The notes under the pieces were generated by a model. The model was not told the DNA's origin. It did not search any database and saw only the letters and a program-made list of their open reading frames with translations. Shown piece by piece: positions 46,931 to 57,960 of a stretch of DNA of 64,000 nucleotides (the first letter of the stretch is position 1; every line of letters starts with the position of its first letter). The DNA lies in contig CM068383.1 of NCBI GenBank assembly GCA_034770075.1, positions 48,255,222 through 48,319,221 of the forward strand, in the 5' to 3' direction. Source of the DNA: Aralia elata (Eukaryota; Streptophyta; Magnoliopsida; Apiales; Araliaceae). The translations under genes and the position numbers were made by a program.

Positions 46931-48019
46931 CTTATAGGTTCTTAAAACTCATGCTTATGGTTAGTTTGTGACTCATAACTATATAGTATGTTTATGAACC
47001 CGTAAGCATATGGACAGTTCCTGTTTGGTTCTTGGACTACGTATCGCTAGGACAAGTTCCTAACTCATATTTTTGTGGAAAATTCCTAAACACATAAAGT
47101 GTGGTACGTTTGATGAACTATACCAGGATATAGGAATATTAAGGAGCTAATTATTATTGGCATGTTGAGCATTAATGGTATTAGAGATGAATTTAAGTAT
47201 CCATCATAAAAGAATAATAATACACCTATTACTATTTGAAAATGTTAATTTAATAGGATGAGCTTGATTATAGAATGCCAGGAAAGGGCAAGGATATTAA
47301 ACTCTAGAGTCAGTTAGAAATGATCAACCCTAAATAAAAAGGGTATTGCTAATCAATAATTAGCAAAAAGATATAGAAGATGTCAGAATGAGAAAATAGA
47401 CACTGGTGTTGTATCATAAATTATTAGACACTGGTGTTGTGTCATAAAACGCTAGTCACAGGTGATGTGTCATAACGAAACAGACACTGGTGTTGTGTCA
47501 TAGAAAGATAGACACTGGTGATGTGTCATAATGGAACAGACACTAATGTTGTGCCATAGACATTGGTTATATGTCATAAGCAGCCAAACACTAGTGATGT
47601 GTCATAATAAAATGTAACAGACACTTTAATGTGTCATAAGAAGCTAGTCATGGGTAGGGCTAAAGTAAAGTAGACAATGATGATGCCAAGATAAGATAAA
47701 CATAGATAATATTAAACACATGCGGTGTTATGATAGTAAGAATAAGCATAGGGAATGTCGAAATTAAGATATAGGTGATATCAAAGATGGATAGACACAA
47801 ATAGTAAAGAAATTAGACTTCAGAGAGGGTCAAAAGCATAAAAAGATTGAGTCAAAAAATTTTAGGACCTTTCAAAATAGTATAAGATTTTGTATAAAAT
47901 GGCAGAGGGCTATCAAGTATATGGAGATGTGCTATGTGGTAATAAAAATTTATTCTGAATAATAAAATGATTTATAATAAAAAGATGGGAAAATAACATA
48001 TTTTTTATTATACAGAACA
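46931..48019 (+). other. Tekay 5' leader with minisatellite
   Basis: The left part (about 46931-47060, TTCTTAAAACTCATGCTTATGG) matches the leader after the primer site at 60253-60390. The minisatellite at 47400-47640 follows. The primer site and 5' LTR of this copy are missing. The leader ends in TTATTATACAGAACAATG, with acceptor-like CAG just before gag. Confidence 0.6.
47400..47640 (+). repeat. GACAC..GTGTC hairpin minisatellite
   Basis: About eight units of 30-45 bp contain GACACTGGTGTTGTGTCATA or variants. Each unit has inverted arms GACAC and GTGTC. The unit at 47559-47575 has GACAT and ATGTC, so both arms changed together. Related units (59439-59453 and 59468-59482) occur in another LTR. 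Confidence 0.75.
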
Positions 48020-48840
48020 ATGCTGCCAAGAAGGAATCAGCATAATCAAGAAGAGTCAGAAGGTGAGACTAGGGATCAGGTGGATCCTATATCCTTAAGG
48101 TAGGTGAAGAGCAGAAGACTTCTTTTGCTACTTATATGCTTAAGGGTGAAGCAAATTTTTGGTGGGAAGCGAATAAGAATAGGGTCGGGGAAGGAATAAT
48201 TGGTTGGGAAAGGTTCAAAGAAATTTTTTTCGAGAACTATTTTCCTCCCAGTTCACAAAGCCGAATGGAGATAAAGTTTCTAGAGTTAAAACAAGAGAAT
48301 ATGTTAGTGTCCCAGTACGCAGCCAAGTTAACAAACTGGCAAGGTTTGCTCCACATCAAGTGGATACTGAAGAAAGGAAGACTCGTAGGGTTGAACAAGG
48401 TTTAAAGCCTTCACTATACGATAAGCTATCAATGTTACAAATTGACTCATTTGGAGTACTTTTAGAAACAACTATAATAGTAGAGGAAGGAGATAAGATG
48501 CTGAGTCAATACAATCAGGAGAATTATAATAAGAAGAACAAGGGAAAAGATAAGGATGAAGAAAACAAGAAACGATCAAGAAATGATCATTCTAAAGAGA
48601 AGCAAGGCGACTTAAAGAAAAAGATTGGTGGTTATCAGAACTGCGGAAAGAATCATATGGGGATATATAGAAAAGCTAAGAGGATATGTTTTAATTGTGG
48701 TCAAGAAGGACACATCTCTCTTGATTGCCCCAATCCAAAATAAAAGGGGTATTATACTTGTAGATCGATAGATTACCAAGCAAAGAGTTGTCCAAAGAAA
48801 AGGACCGGTGGGAAAAGCAGTGGAAAATTAACACTTGCCA
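48020..48840 (+). pseudogene. gag: Tekay-type gag, internally deleted
   Basis: The start MLPRRNQHNQEESEG is followed after about 30 codons by a jump straight to the gag core ATYMLKGEANFWWEAN and WERFKEIFFENYFPP, so the N-terminal third is deleted. A frameshift near 48340 leads into APHQVDTEERKTRRVEQGL and a Lys/Glu-rich linker. A CCHC knuckle CFNCGQEGHISLDC ends just before a TAA at 48741-48743. A second, degenerate knuckle-like stretch (DYQAKSCPKKR) follows. Pol is absent: the polypurine tract comes about 70 bp after the last gag-like codon. Confidence 0.8.
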
Positions 48841-48914
48841 AATATGTAAATATGTAAGACTATACCTTTGGTGAAGGTAGTACTCAAAATTTATATGTAC
48901 TTTTAGTGTAATAG

Positions 48915-48951
48915 TGATTCCGGGGACGAAATCCTTATAAAGGGGGAAGAA
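48915..48951 (+). other. Polypurine tract and conserved pol-end block
   Basis: GATTCCGGGGACGAAATCC is followed by a purine run AAAGGGGGAAGA before the LTR start TGTAATTGGG. In a complete element this block ends pol; here it follows gag almost directly. Confidence 0.75.
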
Positions 48952-50752
48952 TGTAATTGGGTCATGTAATTATTTGGATTTGTCTAATCTTGGTGAGTAG
49001 CCCAGCCGAATTCAATGAGGGTCACATAGGGGAGTAATCATGACTTATGTCATCTTTTTCCACACGAGTACAAGTTGGTGAACAAATCTTACCAACTCCA
49101 TGTACTTCATATCTAGCAAGGAAAAAAAAAAGGAGGAAATCCCTTAATTCGTGGGATAGCAAGGAAAAAGAGAGGAGATAAAGATTATGTATAGATATAT
49201 AAAAAAATTGTAAGGAGTGTGGAGGCTATGTTGCTTCTATTTCTCTCCATAAGTACTAGTGGTTCAACAACTCTTACCAACCCCATGTACTTTCTAGATA
49301 ACATAATAATGAGAAATCCCCTAAATCGTGGGATGGCAAGAAAAAGGAGAAGATATGTAATGAGTATGTATAGATATACATGTGATATGTATAGATTTTT
49401 GAGGCTATAAATAGGATCCCCTCACATATGCTAGCAAATGTTACTTTCATTTTCTTCCTTAGTTTGAGAGCACTAAATTGTTGAGAGAAGAAAGAAAGGA
49501 TACTGCTGACTACTGTTGAGAGAAGAAAGAAAGGCAGGTCTTGTAGACCATCGTAAAGTAAGATAGGCAGGTCTTGTAGACCATCGTAGAGTGAACTCGA
49601 AGATCGTAGAGTCAACCTATACCGATCATAGAGCTTCACTAGACCATCGTAGAGCTTCGCTCGTAATCTTAGAGTCAAAGCAGAGCATTACTAAGTCAAG
49701 CCAACTAACCTTGGCATAACTTCACCTAGTCAAGTTTTTTTAATTCATTATTAATGATTAGCTTAACTAATCAGAAGATCTATAATCACTGTAGGATACC
49801 TGTAGAGTAGAATCGTAGAGTAAATCTGTAAGCAACGAATCAGACAAGTTCTTTAGTAACTTGCTCTTATGTGATATTGTGTATTAAACCATGTGTTTAT
49901 GGTAGTTAATGCAATATGTTGCTTTATGTAAACTAGTTGGCTGTATGACTATTATGTGACTAAATGCAAAGCATGGAAGTTGTGAAGTATGTGTTAGTTA
50001 TACCACATGAAGTTATAATATGTTGTATGACAAGTATGATGCATACAGAAATGCATATCATAAGATACATGAAGCATGTGCAGATGCAGATGCATTGACT
50101 AAAATTTTTAATGCTTGAATAGATGTAATATGGATGTTATGTGAAGCATAAAATGTGTAGACTATTGGATTTGCTGAGCCGTCGTGCTCAATCTTGCAAA
50201 CAAATTTTTACAGATAAAGGTCGATATTAGCAGATGACTATAGCGTCGAAGGATTCATAATAGACGAAGAATCATAAGAAGGAATAATGATTGAAGATGT
50301 CTTGTGCTATAGTAATAAACTACCACATTGGTGTAACCCCTTTAGAGTGATTATACTCGAAAATGCTAAATGCTAGAACTCTTATTTATGTAGTCCCTAG
50401 CTATATTAAGTGAACTTTAATATTGTACATTGTAGTGGTGTAGTGGAAGGTCACTGCACAGAAGAATATTAAATTTAAATTTTAAGCTAAGGAATATTCG
50501 CAATTAATGTATCATTATAAAACATACTGTTTATAATTGAGGTGTATAGATTAGATCATGTAAGATCTATAGATGTAATAACCGATTGTTAAGGTTACCG
50601 ATTCTGGAATAGAAGGGATTGATGTATTGATTGGTATCAAAGCAAGGTTGTATCAATTATTTATGAATAAAAGTTGTAATTATTGAGATGATGTGTAGTA
50701 TCATGACACACCAGGTTCGAGATTCAAGGGACCTGGATTTGGGGGCGTTACA
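48952..50752 (+). mobile_element. Tekay-type LTR, plus strand, with duplicated U3
   Basis: The 1801-bp LTR starts TGTAATTGGG and ends GGGGGCGTTACA. Two related stretches, about 49075-49260 and 49265-49430, share ATGTACTT, AATCGTGGGAT and the leader words, and look like a U3 duplication. Only the second has TATAAATA (49406-49413). Repeats of GACCATCGTAGAG lie at about 49547-49670. The primer site expected after 50752 is missing. Confidence 0.75.
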
Positions 50753-51452
50753 CATTTCTAGTCCCAAAATGCATCCCCCATACTCGGCCGTGTTATTAGA
50801 GTTGCATAATTATAATTTTATAGCTGCAGGGTATTGCTCCCCCATGAGGGATACAAGGACTGCCCCAGCTTCGACTCCTTCTGTATTCATAGCACCGTCA
50901 AAATATAATCTCCAAATCTGGTCTTCTCTTTCATTCCTTGTAAATTAGATGACCAGTACACCTTCATTTGGGAAATATGTTTCCAATGGTTCGAACCCTC
51001 CAGTAGGTGTCTCGGATAGTTGGTCTGCGATTCCTTGGCCTTTGATTGATTCCTGCGTCATGTAGACTATATCGAACTGTTGGAGGATCAACTGCCATCT
51101 TGATAAGGCAATTCAGCATTGGTCATTCGAAGATATATTTTAGAGGATCCATACGGGAGATCAGATACGTCGTGTGGCCATGCAGGTAATGTTGTAACCT
51201 CATATCAGCCCATGCTAATGCACAACAGGTTTTCTCGATCATTGAGTAGTTCTGTTCGTAATTGTTGAACCTCTTGCTTAGATAATATATAGCTCTTTCT
51301 TTACCCATATCGTCATTTTGCCCTAGCATACATCCCATAGCGTGGGGGTTGATTGAGATGTACAGAAACAGAGGAATTCCATCTTTCGGCGGGACCAACA
51401 CAGGTGCCTTTATCAACTGCTGCTTAATGACGTGGAAGGCTTTTTGACATTT
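50753..51452 (-). pseudogene. Captured Tat-type RNase H fragment
   Basis: On the minus strand the translation carries the RT-RNase H junction of Tat-lineage elements: CQKAFHVIKQQLIKAPVLVPP, then HAMGCMLGQNDD, IYYLSKRFNNYEQNYSMIEK and RMDPLKYIFE. Farther on, frames with AGAVLVSP-type residues suggest the second, archaeal-like RNase H of that lineage, but stops break it. Its left edge abuts exactly the LTR end at 50752 and its right edge meets plus-strand Tekay leader sequence, where an AAAAATAAACTATATTTG duplication lies (about 51453 and 51530). It therefore occupies the position of the primer site. Confidence 0.78.
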
Positions 51453-51611
51453 AAAAATAAACTATATTTGTTATGTGATTAAGGAAATTCATCAGAAGAA
51501 ATACAAGTAAAACTAAAACTAAAAATTTAAAAATAAACTATATTTGTTATTTGATAATAATAAGTATACTTTGTTGTTATGTGCTAATCAAAATATTAAA
51601 ATTTATTGCAG

Positions 51612-52253
51612 ATGTTAGGAGAAGAACTAGAGTATAGAGACATACATGTAGTGAGTGAGGAGTTGATCGCTCCACCCGAGCCAATATCTGAGCCAATATT
51701 TGAGGTAAAAGCTCTTATTGAGAGTGACCCGGAAGAAGTTCTAGAGGAGGATCCGTCCGAGCATAAGGAGGAGGAACTAGACGGTGCAACATCTGAGGTT
51801 GTACCTTCTGAGGAGGAATCAGAGGATGGATTTATAAATCCTGAGATTCCGGAAGCGTTGATACAAATAGGAGTGTTGGTTCACTATCTGGTGGACAGAA
51901 ATGTGGGGTTGATTATCAAACTCCATACAATAGAGAACAGAGCCCTAGACTTAGAGAAGAGGGTGCAAGATCTCCTGGCGAAAAAGCATGAGATAGAAAA
52001 GTATTGGGAGGTGGAAATCACGGATAGAGTAAGAGCTAAAGATCAGGTAGATGATCTAGAAGCTGAAGTGAGAGTGAAGAAGAGGAAGATTGACCGGATG
52101 AACTATTCCTATGTAACTTCCATAGAACGTATTTAGGATAGGGTGTATTACTACCCTGGTAAAGAAGGTCAGACCCGTTGTACTATGAATAGGGGTTGAA
52201 TAATCACGATAGGGACGGAGGAGCACGCAGATGCCGTTAATAGGGGTCTGTAA
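51612..52253 (+). pseudogene. Extra ORF upstream of gag, acidic coiled-coil type
   Basis: The first ATG is at 51612 and follows TTTATTGCAG, an acceptor-like sequence. The frame MLGEELEYRDIHVVSEELI runs through an Asp/Glu-rich stretch, a heptad-like part (LVHYLVDRNVGLIIKL, VQDLLAKKHEIEKY) and a basic RVRAKDQVDDLEAEVRVKK. A TAG at 52134-52136 and another near 52197 interrupt the C-terminus, which still ends in EEHADAVNRGL before TAA at 52251-52253. It is homologous throughout to 21222-21945. The family is unknown to me; a structural or RNA-binding helper is only a guess. Confidence 0.68.
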
Positions 52254-52587
52254 GCTATGTTTAGAAAATATGTATAAATATATATATTTTGGTAATGATG
52301 TGAATCCCAGCTTTTGGTATTAGTAGCGAGATATCTTTTGTATAGTCCTAACTTTAGTTCAAGTTGTGGAATAGTTATGTAAATCCCATCTTTTTGTAAG
52401 TAATAGAGGGATAGTATGTAAATGGCTGAAGCTATATTTAAGTAAGTTGTATGAATTAAGAAGCATATTAATATAAAAATATTTATTAAATGTGCTTTTT
52501 TGATGAATATGTGTTAGCATTAATTAAAAATGTGTTAGATGATAAATAATGTATTAATAATAACATAATTTTATTATTTAACAGAAA

Positions 52588-53351
52588 ATGCCGCCAAAAC
52601 GTACGAGAACGCAAAGAAACCAAAACGAAGAACCAGAAATCGAGAATAGGGACCAAGAAAACCATATGCAACAGTTTATAGATATGCTAGTAGGGGCCCT
52701 GAATAGAACCTCTACCGTAGCACCTGTAAATCCTCCAGTTGCGTATGTTGCCAACTTTAAGGATTTGAAGAGTGTGGGACCTCCTGAATTTAGGGGAACC
52801 ACCGAGCCTATAGAGGCTCAATCGTGGGTTAAAAAGGTAGAGAAGGCATTTATCATTGTCAGAGACGGGGAGGAGCAAAATACCTATTTTACTACCTACT
52901 TATTGAAGGGTGCGGCTAATTTCTGGTGGGAAGCCAACCAGAATAGAACCGGAGAGGGAGTTATCGCTTGGGTAAGATTCAAGAAGTTATACTTCGAGAA
53001 TTATTTCCCTCAGAGTATGTAGAGTCGTATAAAAATGCGGTTTCTAGAATTGAAAAAGGGGGAGATGTTAGTACCCCAATACGCTGCCAAGTTCAATGAA
53101 CTAGATACGTTTTCTCCACACCAAGTGGACACCAAAGAAAGGAAGGCAATAAGGTTTGAGCAGGGCCTGAAACCCTGACTCTACAACAAAGTGTTTGTAT
53201 TGCAGATTAGTTCTTTTGAATTAATCTTGGAGAAGGCTATTATAGCCGAAGAGGGAAGCGAGGTGCTGAGCCTATACACTAGGGAAAAGAAGAATAAGAA
53301 TAAGAGTGAAGGGGGAAGTAAGGCTGAGGGAGCCAGTGGAAGTGGAGTAAG
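52588..53351 (+). pseudogene. gag: Tekay-type gag, two stops, 3'-truncated
   Basis: The start MPPKRTRTQRNQNEE follows TTTAACAGAAA. The gag domain is clear: MQQFIDMLVGALN, SVGPPEFRGTTEPIEAQSW, TTYLLKGAANFWWEANQNR. A TAG at 53020-53022 (relatives have CAG there) and a TGA at 53176-53178 (relatives have TGG) are point lesions in an otherwise continuous frame. It runs into a Lys/Ser-rich linker and stops at 53351 where an LTR begins, before the zinc knuckles. Confidence 0.85.
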
Positions 53352-55082
53352 TGTGACGACCCGAGAAATCGGATAGCCTTGTAATTAGGTTTTCGATATT
53401 TATATCTAATAAAATAAAATTTTATGGATATTATTCTGTGTAAATGTGATTGTATGTGTTTAAAGGTCGTATTATGATTTAGATTGTGTTTAAGTGCTAG
53501 AATTTACGAACTAGGGTTTTATAGATGAAAATAAAATTTTTTCGAGAAAAAGACGAAAAAAATCACTATTCACGCTAAAAATGCCTTTTTCTATTTTTCG
53601 ATTTTTTTGAAGAACGTTATAGCATTTATATGATATCACGAGACGTAATCTCTAATAAAATTCAGAAATGAAAAACACAGTTTTTCAGCTTGTGGCTTGA
53701 ATTGAGAAAGTCAACGAAAGTCATTCGGGAATAATACGAGTAGAATATGAGAATGATACGAGTATAATATGAAAATTATACGGTAGGAATACGAAAAGTC
53801 AAAGTCAAATATTACGGCTAAGTATTGGTTAGATTAACCAAATTAAGTAAGGATGATTAGGTTAGGCTAATTAACCCTAATTAATCATTTACCTTTTCCA
53901 CCAACTAACCGTACTAGTTAACATTTAGCCATGGTTAGTTAGGTGTGGTTAGGTTAAAGAAACTTAAGAATTAAGAAAGGAATATGCCAAGAATATGATA
54001 GGGTAAAAGGGTAAAAAGCCAAGATATTAGATGTCAAATGACCAAACTACCCCAAGTCTTGCAAATTTGTTAAATAACAAGCATTTTAATTCTTTTCCTT
54101 GGCAAATCAAAACTAAGAGAAGAAACTATTCATAAATTGAGAGAGAAAGCTAGAGTGCTCGGATTGAAGAAAGAAAAGGAAGAGAAAAGCTAGCAATCTT
54201 GCAAGATTTGTCAATAAAGAAGAAGAATAAAGAAGAAAGGTAATAAAACCTAGTTTTTAATCCATTTCCTTTAAGTATAATATGTAAAACAAATCGCATA
54301 GCTTATGGATATGGAAGTATAAGATGATAGAAATGATAATTAATATGGTTTAAACATAAGAATATATAAGTAATAAGAACTTGAAGTTAATTTCATCAAT
54401 TTCTTATAAAGTTTTTCATAATAGTTATGAAGTGCTTTGTTGGTTATTGGATGATTCGTATGAATCATATAAGTGTTTCGGAGAAATAAGGAAGAATTAG
54501 TGGACTTAAAACACTAAAATGCTTGTGTAAAGTGAAATCGTAATTAAAATAACGATGTAAAACGAAGAACGAAAGAGGAACGAGCGAAGAACATGTTGTT
54601 GATGGACAAATTTAAAACCATCCTTAGAGCTTGTTGTTGACGGACAAGTTTAAAACCATCGTATATATGTTGGTTATTATATCTGGTTAGGAGATATTAG
54701 AAGTGTATGAGTTACGGAAATGTTCCAAGAGGAACGGAGTAAAAATATGCTATAACGAAGTTATGGCGAATTTTTTTGTAAAAGACGTTAAATGATGTAA
54801 TGTGATATCCTGAATAATTATGCGATGCTAAATCAGGGTAGTTTATGATTACAACGAGTATGTTATGCAATAATCCTTAGAGAAAAGAAATAAATGCGTT
54901 AAAGGGTTAAAGAATATATAAAACTCGAAGTGTTCCATGTTTAAGTGAAGGTGATGAAATAAAACCTACATTAAGGTAATGCGGTAAGTTATTTAACAGT
55001 AATTGTGAAAGAGATTTAGTGAAAACTGCGTAAGGGAGGTTTCGTTGATTCCGAGAACAGAATCCTTATAAGGTGGGAAAGA
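53352..55082 (+). mobile_element. Tekay-type LTR start and element 3' end, plus strand
   Basis: The LTR start TGTGACGACCCGAG at 53352 interrupts gag. Downstream sequence has AATCACTATTCACG near 53560, the GTGAATAGTG motif in reverse, and a purine-rich leader near 54110-54240. Its 3' end cannot be placed. By 55040 the sequence is instead the 3' end of an internal region, with GATTCCGAGAACAGAATCC and a purine tract before 55083. Some deletion or nesting has joined them. No coding sequence is seen. Confidence 0.5.
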
Positions 55083-55306
55083 TGTGACAACCCGAATTTT
55101 TAGTAATTATTAAATGAGAGTTCAATAAAAAAAATTTCTTATTGCGAGAGGTGTCGAGTTCGAATATATATTTATAGACGTTATATGTTATGAAATATGT
55201 GACTTAGTGTAAATATAGAAGATGAACCACAACACTAAAGAAGCTACATGAGACGAATTAATTGAGTCGTGATTCTGGGGACAGAATCCTTTTAAGGGGG
55301 GAAAGA
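55083..55306 (+). mobile_element. Short LTR-start fragment followed by second polypurine tract
   Basis: TGTGACAACCCGAATTTTTAG begins an LTR of the type seen at 29616 on the other strand. After about 180 bp a second block GATTCTGGGGACAGAATCC and purine tract AAGGGGGGAAAGA lead to the LTR at 55307. Confidence 0.55.
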
Positions 55307-57960
55307 TGTGACGAACGAGATTTTTGTAATTTAATTTCGATATTTATTGAATTGAATAAATATTTTTCAGTGATTTAATTATTAAATTAAATAATTAATT
55401 GATGAATTTGTGGTAGATTAATTTAATTATATGTGTTACATTAATTAAATTAATGTGGAGAATTTTTATATTCAAAGTATGTATTTAATTGAGTTTATTT
55501 GATTAAATGCATTATTTAAATAAGTATAATGTTATTTCTAATTAATTAATAATTAATTAGAGATTGAACAATTTGTCATGATCAATAAATGAGAATTTTA
55601 ATTATGTGACTATGTGACTATGTAATTTAATGTGATATTATTCTATTTTATTTAATTGATTTAAATGATATTATTTAATTGACTAAATATGTAACATTAA
55701 ACTATATTGTAAGCAAGTTATTAAAATAAACTAAAAGGGAGGATAAAGGAATTGGCCAAATGAGGCCTTAGTGGGGGTTAGTGCCAGTTACTAACTAACA
55801 CCCACTCATTAAATTAAGTTTAACGTATTTTCAATTGAGCAATTCTTATTTTTGGCTAAGTTGGAGATATAGAGAAAAAAAAAGGAGAGAGTTTGAGAGA
55901 ATTGAAGAAAGAAATCCATTCATCTTTATTGCATAATCTAGCATCTTATCAAAGGTAATCCTTAAATTAAAAGTATTTGATTATGTTCTTCTTTAATATC
56001 TCCATGAATGTACGTTTTGAGTTTTCTGTAAATTAAATTGTATGGTTAATTGTTAATAAAATTGGTGTTAGATGTTTGTAAACAAGAATAAATGTATTTT
56101 ATATGATTTATATGTGATTTAGAGTAATTAAATCCATGAAACTATATTAAATTAGAGTTTAGAAATTTACAGAGAAGAAAAATATGGATATGGCTTAAAT
56201 GTATGAAAATTTATGTTTGAATTGCATGTTGATCTACAAATTGATGATGGATTGTTGTTATGCGTTTAAAAACGAAAACAACGGAAGTTGAACAGACCAA
56301 TTTGGTTGAGAAATGAATCCGTAGCGATTGATTACGCTAAAAGTTGTGAAATATGAAAAACTAGTATGAATTGTGATTTTTAAGCCTTTAAATTGGTTGT
56401 TTAAGTTGTTTAAGATGTTAGAATCGTGCTAGAAGATTTGGCTAATGATCATATATAAGTTATAGTGATTGGGTAATTTTAATTTGTTGTTAAAATGAAG
56501 AAATTTGGTGTTTTTGGCTTTGGAACTGTGTAATTCGCAAAAGTGCAGAATCTGGAATCCAGGAGTCTCGCCTCGGCGAGCTCACTGAGCTAAATTCCTC
56601 GCCCCGGCGAGAGTTTTGTGTAGTAAATCCTCGCCCCGGCGAGAATTTTGTGTAGAAATATCTCGCCCCGACAGGAATTGCTGAAAATGAAAATTTTCTT
56701 GTTTTTAATTCTTTTTCTTTTGGTCATGATATGTTACCCTGTGCAAGATTAAACTTATATTAATGTATTGAATGAATACCAAAATATTAAGATGGATGCT
56801 AAGTATATACTTGATGATGATAGAATATAAAGTTGTTGAATCCTAACTTAACGTTAAGTTTTAGGGATTCCTAAGGGTGACATTGTTATAATTAAGCTTA
56901 TAACTCTTGAAGTGAGTTTGATAATCAGAAAATAGTTACAGTTAGAAAAATGAGATTGGATGAGAATGAATCCTGAAGTGACAATAGTATTGTAATAAGC
57001 CAAAGATTTACTTATAAACATTATACATCTAATGTAAAGAAAAGTTTAAGACTTAACTAAATGTTAAGTGTCGATTAAAGTGGAACGTAATAAAATGAAG
57101 GATTATGAAATGTAAATTAGAATTCATAGTAAGTGTTGCTATGTGACTAATAAATGATGTGCATGATTATATATATCGTGCAAGATGCATGAAGTGCAGA
57201 TAAATATAAGCTAGTTATGGAAATTGGTAATCTACAAACCAGGCAAGTCTTTCAGTTCCTATTTGTTATGTGAACTAAATGATTGATTGCTTAAAACCTA
57301 TGATGCAAAAGTATGATGAATTCTATATGTTGTATGTACGAAACGACAAAGTCAATTTATGACTACGTTCGTTGAGTTAGAATGTTGATTGGGTTATGGA
57401 AATCAATTATTACTTGGTAATTAATGTACAACATGTATAATATGCTAGAACTATAATGTTTGTGATTGTACAAACTGAGCATGTTGTTTATGTGCTACGT
57501 GATGCATGAAAACTGTTAGATTTTTTTGAGCTGTCGAGCTCATTCTTACAAATAATCACTTTTGCAGGTTGAAGATACAAGGTAACGTTATGTGTTATTC
57601 AATGACATGGAACAAAGTGATGCATGAAGATTAAATGTTTTAGTTGAAATTTATTATCTGAATTATGTTAATATTTTGATAAATGTATTTACGTTAAGTT
57701 GTAAAGTTTGTATTGAGGTGTAAATTTTTTTTTTTATAATAAGTTCGACAAGGTGAATCATGATATTAACATGATTCTAAGATATTTAGATGTAAAGGTT
57801 GAAAATTTTGGGATCGAGAATGATTTGTAATAGAAAAGTTTCAATTGTTCCGCATTTTTATTACGTTGAACATTGGTTAATGTTGTATAGTCAGAATGAG
57901 GATGTATTGTTAACGACCGATATGGAGAGTTGGATTGTTATGAATTTTGGGGTCGTTACA
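55307..57960 (+). mobile_element. Tekay-type 3' LTR, plus strand
   Basis: The 2654-bp LTR starts TGTGACGAACGAG, directly after a polypurine tract, and ends GGGGTCGTTACA. It carries four CTCGCCCCGGCGAG words (56567-56580, 56598-56611, 56630-56643, 56661-56672) spaced about 32 bp. No gene is seen. Confidence 0.72.
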
